Source of the DNA: Mesorhizobium jarvisii
GTDB taxonomy: Bacteria; Pseudomonadota; Alphaproteobacteria; Rhizobiales; Rhizobiaceae
Direction: 5' to 3'
Assembly (NCBI RefSeq): GCF_003601985.1
Contig: NZ_QZXA01000001.1
Span: 310,001 to 374,000 of the forward strand
DNA: 64,000 nt
Shown: positions 23,607 to 32,683 of the stretch, piece by piece
Layout of the letters: the number at the start of each line of letters is the position of its first letter
Numbering within the stretch: position 1 is the stretch's first letter
Program-made: the position numbers and the translations under genes
The notes under the pieces: generated by a model
Told to the model about the DNA's origin: nothing
The model's input: the letters and a program-made list of their open reading frames with translations, nothing else
The model's database searches: none

Positions 23607-23984
23607 ATGTCGCGCTATACGCCGCCGGAGCAGAGCAAGGCCGGCCAGGTTTTCGATATCGTCGTCGTTGTGGTCGCCATCTTCGTGGCGTTGTGGCTGC
23701 CGCTGAAGCTCGGCCTTGCCGGAGCCGCCAAATCCATCGACGCGCTCGATGCCAAGACCTGGGAAGCGCTTGGCCAGAACCCGACCATGGCCGCCATCTG
23801 GGAGAAGCTCGGCTACACGCCCGAGACGGCGCATGACGTCATCCAGAACCGGTTCCACTATGTCATCGACTGGCCGACGCTGATCATCATGGCGGCGGTG
23901 CTGATCGGTTATTTCGTCTTCCTGTTCCGAGCCTCCGACCGCGAATATCGCGACGTCATCAACGAAAAATTCGACGACAAGTAA
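23607..23984 (+). CDS. Small two-helix membrane protein, unknown
   Basis: A 125-residue protein. Helix 1 (about 14-37, rich in valine) and helix 2 (about 89-110) are separated by a 50-residue amphipathic, alanine-rich loop with three tryptophans. The C-tail is strongly charged (SDREYRDVINEKFDDK). The family is not recognised. It starts 12 bp after the previous gene and is 32 bp from the next, in one operon with an APC permease. Confidence 0.75.
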   Translation: MSRYTPPEQSKAGQVFDIVVVVVAIFVALWLPLKLGLAGAAKSIDALDAKTWEALGQNPTMAAIWEKLGYTPETAHDVIQNRFHYVIDWPTLIIMAAVLIGYFVFLFRASDREYRDVINEKFDDK

Positions 23985-24016
23985 GAGTTCCGAAGACAAG
24001 CAATCGGGGACGCACC

Positions 24017-24178
24017 ATGTGGATTTCACTCTCTTACGCATGCTGGGGCATCTCGATCGTGCTCGCGCTGTGGATGCTCTACGACTGGTTCAAGGTCGAC
24101 ACGACCTATTCCGAAGACGTTCTGACCTCGTCACGCGAAGGCGAGCTTGAAGCCGTTTCCGAGAAACACCGGATTTGA
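24017..24178 (+). CDS. 53-residue single-helix membrane protein, unknown
   Basis: A short gene of 53 codons plus TGA, from ATG 24017 with GGGGA 7 nt upstream, ending 13 bp before the APC permease start. One hydrophobic helix (about residues 5-22, with ACWGISIVLALWMLY) is followed by an acidic tail. The good RBS, tight spacing and position between genes of the same kind support its being real. It resembles small regulatory or assembly subunits of transporters in size only; no family is recognised. Confidence 0.7.
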   Translation: MWISLSYACWGISIVLALWMLYDWFKVDTTYSEDVLTSSREGELEAVSEKHRI

Positions 24179-24191
24179 GTGGGGACGAACA

Positions 24192-25589
24192 ATGACGACG
24201 ACCGTACTTGAACCGGCAATTCACGGCGACAGGGTTTCACTGCTGCGGGTGCTCGGCCCGGCCCATGTCTGGGCACTCGGCGTCGGCATCGTTCTGGTCG
24301 GTGAATTCACCGGCTGGAATTTTTCGGCCGACAAGGGCGGCGCGCTCGCCGCGCTGATCGTCTGCTGGATCGTCGGGCTGCTCTATACCTCGGTCGCCAT
24401 GATCGATTCCGAGGTAACGTCGACGGTCGCCGCGGCCGGCGGCCAATACGCGCAGGCCAAGCATATTGTCGGGCCGCTGATGGCCTTCAACGTCGCGCTG
24501 TTCCTGGTCTTCGCCTACACGATGCTCGAAGTCTCGGACGCGATCCTGCTGGGCGACACCATCGTCGCCAAGGCCGGCGTCGAAGGGCTCACGCACAATT
24601 CCTTCATCGCCGCCACCATCGTCGTGCTGGCCTGGCTCAACTATCGCGGCGTGCTGATGACGCTCAACGTCAACTTCGTCATCACCGCAATTGCCTATGT
24701 CTCGATCGTCATCCTGTTCTTCTCGGTCAGCCCGTGGACGCAAGGCGCGGTGCTGAAGCTCAACGAGTTGGTGACGCCGGGCAATGCGCTGCCCTATGGC
24801 TGGATCGGCGTCATCGCCGCCTTCCAGTTCGGCATCTGGTATTATCTCGGCATCGAAGGCACCACGCAGGCGGCCGAGGAAGTGCGTTCGCCGGCCCGCT
24901 CGCTGCCCTACGGCACGATGGCCGGCATGATCACGCTTTTGATCGCCGCCGCCATGACCTGGTATGTCTGCGCCTCGCTGATGCCCTGGGAATATCTCGG
25001 CATCACCTATTATCCCTTGTGGGACGCCGGCAAGCTGACCGGCAGCCCGCTGCTGGAAAACCTCTTGTTCATCGCAACGCTGCTGGCGGCGCTGGCCTCC
25101 GCCAATGGCTGCATCAACGATGCAGCGCGCGCATGGTTCTCGCTCGGCCGCGACCGCTATCTGCCGAGCTGGTTCTCGGCGGTGCATCCGAAATACCGCA
25201 CGCCCTACCGCTCGATCCTGTTCCTGCTGCCGATCGCGCTTGCCTTCGCCTTCATTGCCGACCTCAACCAGGCGATCACCTTCTCGATCCTGTCGGGCGT
25301 GCTGCAATACACCTTCATGAGCATCAACATCATGATGTTCCGCAAGAAGTGGCCGCTCGGCACGATCCGCCGTGGCTACACGCACCCGTTCCATCCGCTG
25401 CCGGCGATCGTGCTGTTCTGCCTTTGCGTGGTGACCTTCTTCGCCATCTTCCTCGGTTTCGGCTCGCAGCTGATCGCGATGACCATCTTCTATTTCCTGA
25501 TCTCGCTGTGGTTCCATTTCTACCGCTACAAATTCGTGCGGCGCGGCGACCAGTTCACCATGCCGTGGCCGAAACCGCAGGGCTATTGA
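24192..25589 (+). CDS. APC superfamily amino acid/amine permease
   Basis: A 465-residue transporter with about 12 predicted helices. It opens with the APC helix-1 region AHVWALGVGIVLVGEF and has EGTTQAAEEVRSPARSLPYGT near 235, typical of the family. ATG 24192 is used; a longer frame from 24147 overlaps the preceding small gene. The context, three small membrane proteins before it and methylamine catabolic genes on both sides, suggests uptake of a methylated amine, glutamate derivative or related amino acid. Substrate is inferred from position only. Confidence 0.85.
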   Translation: MTTTVLEPAIHGDRVSLLRVLGPAHVWALGVGIVLVGEFTGWNFSADKGGALAALIVCWIVGLLYTSVAMIDSEVTSTVAAAGGQYAQAKHIVGPLMAFNVALFLVFAYTMLEVSDAILLGDTIVAKAGVEGLTHNSFIAATIVVLAWLNYRGVLMTLNVNFVITAIAYVSIVILFFSVSPWTQGAVLKLNELVTPGNALPYGWIGVIAAFQFGIWYYLGIEGTTQAAEEVRSPARSLPYGTMAGMITLLIAAAMTWYVCASLMPWEYLGITYYPLWDAGKLTGSPLLENLLFIATLLAALASANGCINDAARAWFSLGRDRYLPSWFSAVHPKYRTPYRSILFLLPIALAFAFIADLNQAITFSILSGVLQYTFMSINIMMFRKKWPLGTIRRGYTHPFHPLPAIVLFCLCVVTFFAIFLGFGSQLIAMTIFYFLISLWFHFYRYKFVRRGDQFTMPWPKPQGY

Positions 25590-25633
25590 TGGGAGACGGC
25601 CCGCCCCGATCCTTGGCGGGCCAGACATGACAA

Positions 25634-26323
25634 ATGTCCGAAGTGACATCAGCACTGCTCGCCGGGGTCATTGTCCTGGCTCTCGTCCTCCATCTTGCGT
25701 GGCTGGCGCGGCGCAGCCGCAACAGGGCATTGGCGGCACTCGCCGCCGAGGAGGCCAGCATACGCACCATTGTCGCCGACGCCGCTGATGTTTTGGACGG
25801 CACCGCCGGTGTCGTCACCTGGGAAGGCTCGTGGAACGGCCAGCGCGTCCAGTTGCGCACCATCGTCGACACGCTGGCGACACGAAAACTCCCGGCGCGC
25901 TGGCTCAGCGTTTCGATCACCGAAAAGGTAGCCGTGCCAGCGACGTTCGACATGATGATGCGGCCGGGCTCGCCGACGACCTTCTCCAATTTCGATCACC
26001 TCCAGCATACGCTGCCGAAGGCGCCGGGATTTCCGGCCGAGGCGGTGCTGCGGACCGACCGCCGCGGCACGCGTTTCCCGCAAGGCATCATCGCCGAACA
26101 TCTGGAACCCTTTTCGGAAGGGCGCGCCAAGGAACTGCTGATCACGCCAAACGGCGTGCGCATCGTGTGGCTGCTGGCCGAGGCCGAACGGGCGCGCTAC
26201 GGCGTTTTCCGGCAGGCCGCGTTCGGTGAGGCACAGATCGATCCAGCGCTGATCGAGCGGCTGCTCACCTCGCTCTCGGCACTGCGCGACGCCATCAACC
26301 AAAGCGAACGGCAAGCCGCATGA
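25634..26323 (+). CDS. Conserved hypothetical protein with N-terminal membrane anchor
   Basis: A 229-residue protein. One N-terminal helix (about residues 5-24) anchors it, and the remaining 200 residues look globular and probably cytoplasmic since arginines follow the helix. I recognise no domain. It overlaps the next gene by 4 nt and follows the APC permease by 44 bp, so it is part of the same operon. It may be an accessory factor of the transporter. Confidence 0.7.
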   Translation: MSEVTSALLAGVIVLALVLHLAWLARRSRNRALAALAAEEASIRTIVADAADVLDGTAGVVTWEGSWNGQRVQLRTIVDTLATRKLPARWLSVSITEKVAVPATFDMMMRPGSPTTFSNFDHLQHTLPKAPGFPAEAVLRTDRRGTRFPQGIIAEHLEPFSEGRAKELLITPNGVRIVWLLAEAERARYGVFRQAAFGEAQIDPALIERLLTSLSALRDAINQSERQAA

Positions 26324-26649
26324 CCAGTTTGAATACGCAGCCGGCACCGGTGAGCCCTTATCTCGTCCTCGGCGCGTCAATCGTGCTGCCGGCAAGCGGC
26401 CATGTCATTCTGGGCGTGCCGGTGCGCGGGCTGCAGTTCCTTTTCTTCATGGTGATCCTGGCTTGGGTGACCGCCAAGATCGCGCCGCCCGACGCCAGCT
26501 TCATCGGCCGTCACGCCGGCGGCTTGCTGATCTATGCGCTATCCATCTTGGACGCCTACAAGCTCGCCCGTATCCGCCATGCCCAATGGGTTCACAATGC
26601 CGCGCAGGGCAGTGATAATTCGCAAAGCGGCATTGCGCCACATACGTAA
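26320..26649 (+). CDS. Small membrane protein, unknown
   Basis: A 109-residue protein with two or three hydrophobic segments (about 13-33, 37-52 and 64-76). The start ATG overlaps the stop of the previous gene (ATGA), which indicates coupled translation. I do not recognise the family; the segment SGHVILGVPVRGLQFLFFM resembles small integral proteins of unknown role. It is the last gene of the small-membrane-protein/APC operon, 85 bp before mgsA. Confidence 0.65.
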   Translation: MTSLNTQPAPVSPYLVLGASIVLPASGHVILGVPVRGLQFLFFMVILAWVTAKIAPPDASFIGRHAGGLLIYALSILDAYKLARIRHAQWVHNAAQGSDNSQSGIAPHT

Positions 26650-26734
26650 CTACAGGAAAATTTTTTTCATATGATTGAATTTGCGGGACTCATCCGATAC
26701 ATCATCTTCTAGCTACAAACGCCGGGAGGCTGAC

Positions 26735-27631
26735 ATGTGTGGAATTGTCGGACTGTTTTTAAAGGACAAGTCGCTGGAGCCGAAGCTCGGCGCGATGCTG
26801 TCGGAGATGCTGGTATCGCTCAGCGACCGCGGGCCCGACAGCGCAGGCATCGCCATCTATGGCGCGCCTTCCAGCAATGAGGCCAAGATCACCATCCAGT
26901 CGGCGAAGCCCGCGCGCGATTTTCGCGACCTCGATACCGAGCTTGCCAAGGCCATCGGTGCGCCCGTGAGCATTGCGGTGAAGTCGACCCATGCCGTTGT
27001 CAGGACCGCGCCTGCCAAGATCGACGAAGCGCGCGAGGCGATCCAGGCGCTGCGCCCCGACATCCGCATCATGGGCGCCGGCGACGTCGTCGAGATCTAC
27101 AAGGAAGTCGGACTGCCGGAGGCGGTTGTCGATCGCTTCGACGTCCGCAAGATGAGCGGCACGCATGGTATCGGCCACACCCGCATGGCGACGGAATCCG
27201 CGGTGACGACGATGGGCGCGCATCCCTTCTCGACCGGCGCCGACCAGTGCCTGGTGCACAATGGCTCGCTCTCCAACCACAACAATGTCCGCCGCGAGCT
27301 GATCCGTGAGGGCATGAAATTCGAGACCGAGAACGATACCGAGGTCGCGGCCGCCTATCTCTCCTCGCAGATGGCGCATGGCAAGAACCTCGGCGAAGCG
27401 CTGGAAGGCACGCTTTCGGACCTCGACGGCTTCTTCACCTTCGTCGTCGGCACCAAGAACGGTTTTGGCGTGGTGCGCGACCCGATCGCCTGCAAGCCCG
27501 CCGTCATGGCCGAAACCGACCAGTATGTCGCCTTCGGCTCGGAATATCGCGCGCTGACCAAACTGCCCGGCATAGACAATGCGAGGGTCTGGGAACCGGA
27601 ACCCGCAACCGTCTATTTCTGGGAGCATTGA
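26735..27631 (+). CDS. mgsA: N-methylglutamate synthase subunit A (class II glutamine amidotransferase)
   Basis: A 298-residue Ntn-hydrolase of the glutamate-synthase amidotransferase type. The protein must start MCGIVG so that Cys2 becomes the N-terminal nucleophile; ATG 26735 does this and has GGGAGG upstream, so longer starts are rejected. Further motifs are LSDRGPDSAGIA near 30, HTRMATES near 150 and VHNGSLSNH near 175. With MgsB and MgsC it forms the enzyme that makes N-methylglutamate from methylamine-derived gamma-glutamylmethylamide. Gap to mgsB is 4 bp. Confidence 0.9.
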   Translation: MCGIVGLFLKDKSLEPKLGAMLSEMLVSLSDRGPDSAGIAIYGAPSSNEAKITIQSAKPARDFRDLDTELAKAIGAPVSIAVKSTHAVVRTAPAKIDEAREAIQALRPDIRIMGAGDVVEIYKEVGLPEAVVDRFDVRKMSGTHGIGHTRMATESAVTTMGAHPFSTGADQCLVHNGSLSNHNNVRRELIREGMKFETENDTEVAAAYLSSQMAHGKNLGEALEGTLSDLDGFFTFVVGTKNGFGVVRDPIACKPAVMAETDQYVAFGSEYRALTKLPGIDNARVWEPEPATVYFWEH

Positions 27632-27635
27632 GTTC

Positions 27636-28367
27636 ATGCCGGCAACCAAACTTTCAAAGGCGGCGTCGCACGACCAGGCCTCCCGGATCTTCGATCTCGA
27701 TGTGTCGTCGCTGCGCGAGCTTAACCAGGCGCTGCACAATCTGACGCCCGGTTCCAACGAAACGGCGTGGGAAGTGCTGCATCCAAAGGGCAGCCATTCG
27801 GTCGCCGTCGGCGTCGACCAGCCCGTCACCATCGATGTGCGCGGCAGCGTCGGCTATTACTGCGGCGGTATGAATTCAGGCAGCACGATCACCGTGCACG
27901 GCTCGGCCGGACCCGGCGTCGGCGAGAATATGATGTCGGGCTCGATCATCGTGAAAGGCGACGCCAGCCAATATGCCGGCGCCACCGGCAAGGGCGGCCT
28001 GCTGGTCATCGAGGGCAATGCCTCGTCGCGCTGCGGCATCTCGATGAAAGGCATCGATATCGTCGTGCACGGTAATATCGGCCACATGTCGGCCTTCATG
28101 GCGCAGTCCGGCAATCTGGTGGTGCTGGGTGATGCCGGCGATGCGCTGGGCGACTCCATCTACGAGGCGCGGCTGTTCGTGCGCGGCAAGGTCGACAGCC
28201 TCGGCGCCGACTGCATCGCCAAGGAGATGCGGGCCGAACACCTGGAACTGCTTCAGGGGCTGCTCGACCGCGCCGGCGTCACCGGCGTCAAGCCATCGGA
28301 GTTCAAGCGCTACGGCTCGGCGCGCACCCTCTACAATTTCAATATCGACAACGCCGACGCGTATTGA
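27636..28367 (+). CDS. mgsB: N-methylglutamate synthase subunit B (GltB C-terminal-like)
   Basis: A 243-residue protein with the right-handed beta-helix of the glutamate synthase GXGXG domain. Repeats such as GSVGYYCGGMNSGSTITV, PGVGENMMSGSIIVKG and ATGKGGLLVIEG (residues 68-130) show the glycine periodicity. It corresponds to the structural domain next to the FMN barrel in GltB. ATG 27636 is close to mgsA and 6 bp separate its stop from mgsC. It is part of MgsABC and has no other expected activity alone. Confidence 0.88.
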   Translation: MPATKLSKAASHDQASRIFDLDVSSLRELNQALHNLTPGSNETAWEVLHPKGSHSVAVGVDQPVTIDVRGSVGYYCGGMNSGSTITVHGSAGPGVGENMMSGSIIVKGDASQYAGATGKGGLLVIEGNASSRCGISMKGIDIVVHGNIGHMSAFMAQSGNLVVLGDAGDALGDSIYEARLFVRGKVDSLGADCIAKEMRAEHLELLQGLLDRAGVTGVKPSEFKRYGSARTLYNFNIDNADAY

Positions 28368-28373
28368 GGCAGC

Positions 28374-29702
28374 ATGACCTATCGCAACCCGCCGACGACG
28401 CCGCGCAAATCCGCGACCTTCGACGACTACACGCTTTCCGAAATCCGTCGCGCCGCGGCGACCGGCATCTATGACATCCGGGGCGCCGGCGCCAAGCGCA
28501 AGCTGCCGCATTTCGACGACCTGCTGTTCCTCGGCGCCTCAATCTCGCGCTATCCGCTCGAAGGTTATCGCGAGCGCTGCGACACATCAGTCGTGCTCGG
28601 CTCGCGCCATGCCAAGAAGCCGATCGAGTTGAAGATACCGATCACCATTGCCGGCATGAGCTTTGGTTCGCTCTCCGGCCCGGCCAAGGAAGCGCTCGGA
28701 CGCGGCGCGACCCTGGCGGGCACCTCGACCACCACGGGAGACGGCGGCATGACCGAGGAAGAGCGCGGCCATTCCAAGCAACTGGTCTATCAATATCTGC
28801 CGTCACGCTATGGCATGAATTTGCGCGACCTGCGCCGTGCCGATGCGATCGAGGTGGTTGTCGGCCAGGGCGCCAAGCCCGGCGGCGGCGGCATGCTGCT
28901 CGGCCAGAAGATTTCCGACCGCGTCGCAGAAATGCGCACCCTGCCCAAGGGCATCGACCAGCGCTCGGCCTCGCGCCATCCCGACTGGACCGGCCCGGAC
29001 GATCTCGAGATCAAGATCCTCGAACTGCGCGAAATCACCGACTGGGAGAAGCCGATCTACGTCAAGGTCGGCGGCGCCCGCCCCTATTACGATACCGCGC
29101 TTGCGGTGAAGGCCGGCGCCGATGTCGTCGTCGTCGACGGCATGCAGGGCGGCACGGCGGCAACGCAGGAAGTGTTCATCGAGAATGTCGGCCAGCCGAC
29201 GCTCGCCTGCATAAGGCCCGCGGTGCAGGCGCTACAGGATCTCGGCATGCACCGCAAGGTGCAGCTGATCGTCTCCGGCGGCATCCGCAACGGCGCCGAT
29301 GTCGCCAAGGCGCTTGCACTCGGCGTCGATGCGGTCTCGATCGGCACGGCTGCTCTCGTCGCGCTCGGCGACAACGATCCCCGCTGGGAGGCGGAGTATA
29401 ACGAGCTCGGCACCACGGCCGGCGCCTATGATGACTGGCATGAAGGCCGCGATCCCGCCGGCATCACCACACAGGACCCGGAGCTGATGAAGCGGGTCGA
29501 TCCGATCGCTGCTGGACGGCGGCTCGCCAACTATCTCAAGGTGATGACGCTTGAGGCGCAGACGATTGCGCGGGCCTGCGGCAAGAACAGCCTGCACAAT
29601 CTCGAACCCGAGGATCTCGTCGCCCTGACGATCGAGGCAGCCGCCATGGCCGGCGTGCCGCTCGCCGGCACCAACTGGATACCGGGGAAGAACGGCTTCT
29701 AA
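28374..29702 (+). CDS. mgsC: N-methylglutamate synthase subunit C (FMN-binding glutamate synthase-like)
   Basis: A 442-residue protein of the FMN-binding glutamate synthase barrel family. Motifs include ITIAGMSFGSLSG near 85, TTTGDGGMTEEER near 120, GQGAKPGGGGMLLG near 163 and IVSGGIRNGADVAKALALGVDAVSIGTAAL near 305 (quoted in two halves of the family pattern). It is the catalytic subunit of MgsABC, which transfers the methylamine group to 2-oxoglutarate to form N-methylglutamate. The whole mgsABC-gmaS run is on one strand with gaps of 4-34 bp. Confidence 0.9.
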   Translation: MTYRNPPTTPRKSATFDDYTLSEIRRAAATGIYDIRGAGAKRKLPHFDDLLFLGASISRYPLEGYRERCDTSVVLGSRHAKKPIELKIPITIAGMSFGSLSGPAKEALGRGATLAGTSTTTGDGGMTEEERGHSKQLVYQYLPSRYGMNLRDLRRADAIEVVVGQGAKPGGGGMLLGQKISDRVAEMRTLPKGIDQRSASRHPDWTGPDDLEIKILELREITDWEKPIYVKVGGARPYYDTALAVKAGADVVVVDGMQGGTAATQEVFIENVGQPTLACIRPAVQALQDLGMHRKVQLIVSGGIRNGADVAKALALGVDAVSIGTAALVALGDNDPRWEAEYNELGTTAGAYDDWHEGRDPAGITTQDPELMKRVDPIAAGRRLANYLKVMTLEAQTIARACGKNSLHNLEPEDLVALTIEAAAMAGVPLAGTNWIPGKNGF

Positions 29703-29736
29703 AACAGCATCCAAATACCATAAGCGAGGAACTATA

Positions 29737-31044
29737 ATGGGGAACGATCTCGCCGCTTTCGCCAAAAAGAACGGCGTCAAATATTTCATGATTTCATACA
29801 CCGACCTGTTCGGTGGCCAGCGCGCCAAGCTGGTGCCGGCGCAGGCGATATCAGACATGCAGAAGGATGGCGCCGGCTTTGCCGGCTTCGCCACCTGGCT
29901 CGACCTGACGCCGGCGCATCCCGACATGCTCGCGGTGCCGGATCCGGACTCGGTCATCCAGTTGCCATGGAAAAAGGAAGTGGCCTGGGTCGCCGCCAAC
30001 TGCATCATGGACGACAAGGAGGTCGACCAGACGCCGCGCAACACATTGCGGCGGCTGATCGCGGAGGCGGCCGGCGACGGCATGCATGTCAAGACCGGCG
30101 TCGAGGCCGAGTTCTTCCTTATCTCGCCGGACGGCAGCGTTATATCAGACCAATACGACACGGCCTCGAAGCCCTGCTACGACCAGCAGGCGGTGATGCG
30201 CCGCTACGACGTCATCGCCGAGATCTGCGACCACATGCTGGAACTCGGCTGGGGCCCCTACCAGAACGACCATGAGGACGCCAACGGCCAGTTCGAGATG
30301 AACTGGGCCTTCGACGACGTGCTCGCCACCGCCGACAAGCACTCCTTCTTCAAATTCATGGTCAAGTCGGTGGCCGAGAAGCACGGCCTGCGGGCCACCT
30401 TCATGCCGAAACCCTTCCAGGGCCTGACCGGCAATGGCTGCCATGCCCACATCTCGGTGTGGGACAAGGCGGGCAAGACCAATGTCTTCGCCGACAATTC
30501 GATGGAGCTCGGCCTATCGGCCAAGGGCAAGCACTTCCTCGGCGGCATCATGAAGCATGCCTCCGCACTCGCCGCGATCACCAACCCGACGGTCAATTCC
30601 TACAAGCGCATCAATGCCCCGCGCACGATTTCCGGCGCGACCTGGGCGCCGAACACGGTGACGTGGACCGGCAACAACCGCACCCACATGGTGCGCGTGC
30701 CGGGCCCCGGCCGCTTCGAGCTGCGCCTGCCCGATGGTGCGGCAAACCCCTATCTCTTGCAGGCCGTGATCATTGCCGCCGGCCTCGACGGCATCCGCTC
30801 CAAGGCCGATCCCGGCAAGCGCTACGACATCGACATGTACCAGCACGGCCACACGGTGAAGGGCGCGCCGAAACTGCCACTCAACCTGCTCGACGCACTG
30901 CGCGAGTTCGACAAGGACAAATCACTCAAGGCGGCGCTGGGTGAGGAATTCTCGTCGGCATACCTAAAGCTGAAGCACCAGGAATGGAATTCCTATGCTT
31001 CGCACTTCACGCAATGGGAGCGCGACCACACGCTGGATATCTAG
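29737..31044 (+). CDS. gmaS: Gamma-glutamylmethylamide synthetase
   Basis: A 435-residue glutamine-synthetase-type ligase that couples methylamine to glutamate with ATP. Glutamine synthetase motifs are visible: the glutamate/metal region GVEAEFFL near 116, YQNDHEDANGQFEMNW near 176, FMPKPFQGLTGNGCHAH near 225 and NPTVNSYKR near 283. Length and location right after mgsABC and before mgdABCD identify it as GmaS and not GlnA. It is the entry point for methylamine made by the demethylase at 19236-21844 or taken up directly. Confidence 0.92.
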   Translation: MGNDLAAFAKKNGVKYFMISYTDLFGGQRAKLVPAQAISDMQKDGAGFAGFATWLDLTPAHPDMLAVPDPDSVIQLPWKKEVAWVAANCIMDDKEVDQTPRNTLRRLIAEAAGDGMHVKTGVEAEFFLISPDGSVISDQYDTASKPCYDQQAVMRRYDVIAEICDHMLELGWGPYQNDHEDANGQFEMNWAFDDVLATADKHSFFKFMVKSVAEKHGLRATFMPKPFQGLTGNGCHAHISVWDKAGKTNVFADNSMELGLSAKGKHFLGGIMKHASALAAITNPTVNSYKRINAPRTISGATWAPNTVTWTGNNRTHMVRVPGPGRFELRLPDGAANPYLLQAVIIAAGLDGIRSKADPGKRYDIDMYQHGHTVKGAPKLPLNLLDALREFDKDKSLKAALGEEFSSAYLKLKHQEWNSYASHFTQWERDHTLDI

Positions 31045-31045
31045 G

Positions 31046-31093
31046 CGCATCGGACCGAAAAGTGTCACACGGTTTTCGGGCAAATCCGATGCG
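31046..31093. repeat. Interspersed palindromic element, copy C
   Basis: CGCATCGGA (31046-31054) pairs with TCCGATGCG (31085-31093), and inside it CCGAAAA (31055-31061) pairs with TTTTCGG (31073-31079) around GTGTCACACGG. The AAAAGTGT-x-CGGTTTTC core is shared with the elements at 9571 and 16768. It fills most of the 93-bp gap between gmaS and mgdA. Confidence 0.7.
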
Positions 31094-31137
31094 TCAAGAA
31101 AATTCCCTGCCGGTGCGAGCGACCTCGGAATGAACTG

Positions 31138-32391
31138 ATGAAATACTCGATCTTCTCGCTCGCCCGCGCCGCCTTGTCCGGCCACAAGAACTGGCAGCGC
31201 ACCTGGCGCGACGCCACGCCGAAAGATCGCTACGACGTGGTGATCATCGGCGGTGGCGGCCATGGCCTGGCCACCGCCTGGTTCCTGGCCAGCGAGTACG
31301 GCATCAGGAATGTCGCGGTGCTGGAAAAAGGCTGGATCGGCTCCGGCAATGCCGGCCGCAACACCACAATCATCCGCTCCAATTACGGCCTGCCCGGCAA
31401 TACCGGCTTCTACGAATTGTCGATGAAGCTGTGGGAGCGGATGGAGCAAGACCTCAACTACAATGCGATGGTCAGCCAGCGCGGCGTCATCAACCTCTAC
31501 CATTCCGACGCGCAGCGCGACGCCTATGCGCGGCGAGGCAACACCATGCGCATTAACGGCATCGACGCCGAACTGCTCGACCTCGCGGCGGTCAAGAAGA
31601 TGATGCCGTTCCTGAACTTCGACAATGCGCGTTTCCCCGTGCAAGGCGGGCTGTTGCAGCGGCGCGGCGGCACGGCGCGGCACGATGCCGTGGTCTGGGG
31701 CTATGCCCATGCGGCGAGCGAGCTCGGCGTCGACATCATCCAGAATTGCGAGGTGACCGGCTTTGTCAGGGATGCCAACGGCAAGGTGAGCGGCGTGGAA
31801 ACCTCGCGCGGCAGGATCGGCGCCGGCAAGGTCGGCATGGCGGTCGCCGGCTCCTCGTCGCGCGTCGCTGATATGGCGGGCCTGCGCCTGCCGATCGAAA
31901 GCCACGTGCTGCAGGCCTTCGTCTCCGAGGCGATCAAGCCGCTGATCCCCAACGTCATGACCTTCGGCGCCGGCCATTTCTATGTCAGCCAGTCGGATAA
32001 GGGCGGCCTTGTCTTCGGCGGCGACATTGACGGCTACAATTCCTACGCCCAGCGCGGCAATCTGCCTGTGATGGAGGATGTCTGCGAGGGCGGCATGGCG
32101 CTGATGCCGATGATCGGGCGCGTGCGGCTTTTGCGCCAATGGGGCGGCATCATGGACATGTCGATGGACGGCTCGCCGATCATCGACAAGACGCCAGTTG
32201 AAGGCCTCTATCTCAACGCCGGCTGGTGCTATGGCGGCTTCAAGGCGACGCCCGGCTCAGGCTTCGTCTTTGCCCATCTTCTGGCCCGCGACACGCCGCA
32301 TGAAGAGGCTGCACGATTCCGCCTCGACCGGTTCCGGACTGGCGCCATGATCGACGAAAAGGGCCAGGGCGCCCAACCGAACCTGCACTGA
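31138..32391 (+). CDS. mgdA: N-methylglutamate dehydrogenase subunit A (sarcosine oxidase beta-like)
   Basis: A 417-residue FAD-binding oxidoreductase of the DAO/SoxB group. The dinucleotide motif VVIIGGGGHGLATAW is near residues 34-48, GSGNAGRNTTIIRSNYG near 73, the latter typical of sarcosine oxidase beta subunits. It should carry the covalent or non-covalent flavin that oxidises N-methylglutamate to glutamate and formaldehyde or methylene-tetrahydrofolate. Followed by mgdB after 16 bp. The start ATG 31138 is used. Confidence 0.9.
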   Translation: MKYSIFSLARAALSGHKNWQRTWRDATPKDRYDVVIIGGGGHGLATAWFLASEYGIRNVAVLEKGWIGSGNAGRNTTIIRSNYGLPGNTGFYELSMKLWERMEQDLNYNAMVSQRGVINLYHSDAQRDAYARRGNTMRINGIDAELLDLAAVKKMMPFLNFDNARFPVQGGLLQRRGGTARHDAVVWGYAHAASELGVDIIQNCEVTGFVRDANGKVSGVETSRGRIGAGKVGMAVAGSSSRVADMAGLRLPIESHVLQAFVSEAIKPLIPNVMTFGAGHFYVSQSDKGGLVFGGDIDGYNSYAQRGNLPVMEDVCEGGMALMPMIGRVRLLRQWGGIMDMSMDGSPIIDKTPVEGLYLNAGWCYGGFKATPGSGFVFAHLLARDTPHEEAARFRLDRFRTGAMIDEKGQGAQPNLH

Positions 32392-32407
32392 GGACGGCCG
32401 GAAAATC

Positions 32408-32683
32408 ATGCGCATTGTCTGTCCCTTCTGCGGCGAACGCGAACTCGGCGAGTTCACCTATCTCGGCGACGCCAAACCGGTGCGGCCGGCGGCGGATGCC
32501 GGTGAGGAAGCGGTCTACGACTATGTCTATCTGCGCGACAATGTCGCCGGCGTGATGAGCGAGAACTGGTATCACGGCGGCGGCTGCCGGGCATGGCTGA
32601 AGGTCACCCGCAACACGTTGACGCATGAGATTTCCGCGGTCGAGCCGGCTGCGGGCGCCGGTGCGGCGAAGGTCGGCGCGTGA
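32408..32683 (+). CDS. mgdB: N-methylglutamate dehydrogenase subunit B (sarcosine oxidase delta-like)
   Basis: A 91-residue zinc-binding subunit. CPFC at residues 5-8 and the YHGGGCRAW motif near 55-63 are those of the sarcosine oxidase delta chain, where the cysteines and a histidine bind zinc. It bridges the alpha and beta subunits. Its stop TGA shares one base with the mgdC start (TGATG). Confidence 0.9.
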   Translation: MRIVCPFCGERELGEFTYLGDAKPVRPAADAGEEAVYDYVYLRDNVAGVMSENWYHGGGCRAWLKVTRNTLTHEISAVEPAAGAGAAKVGA

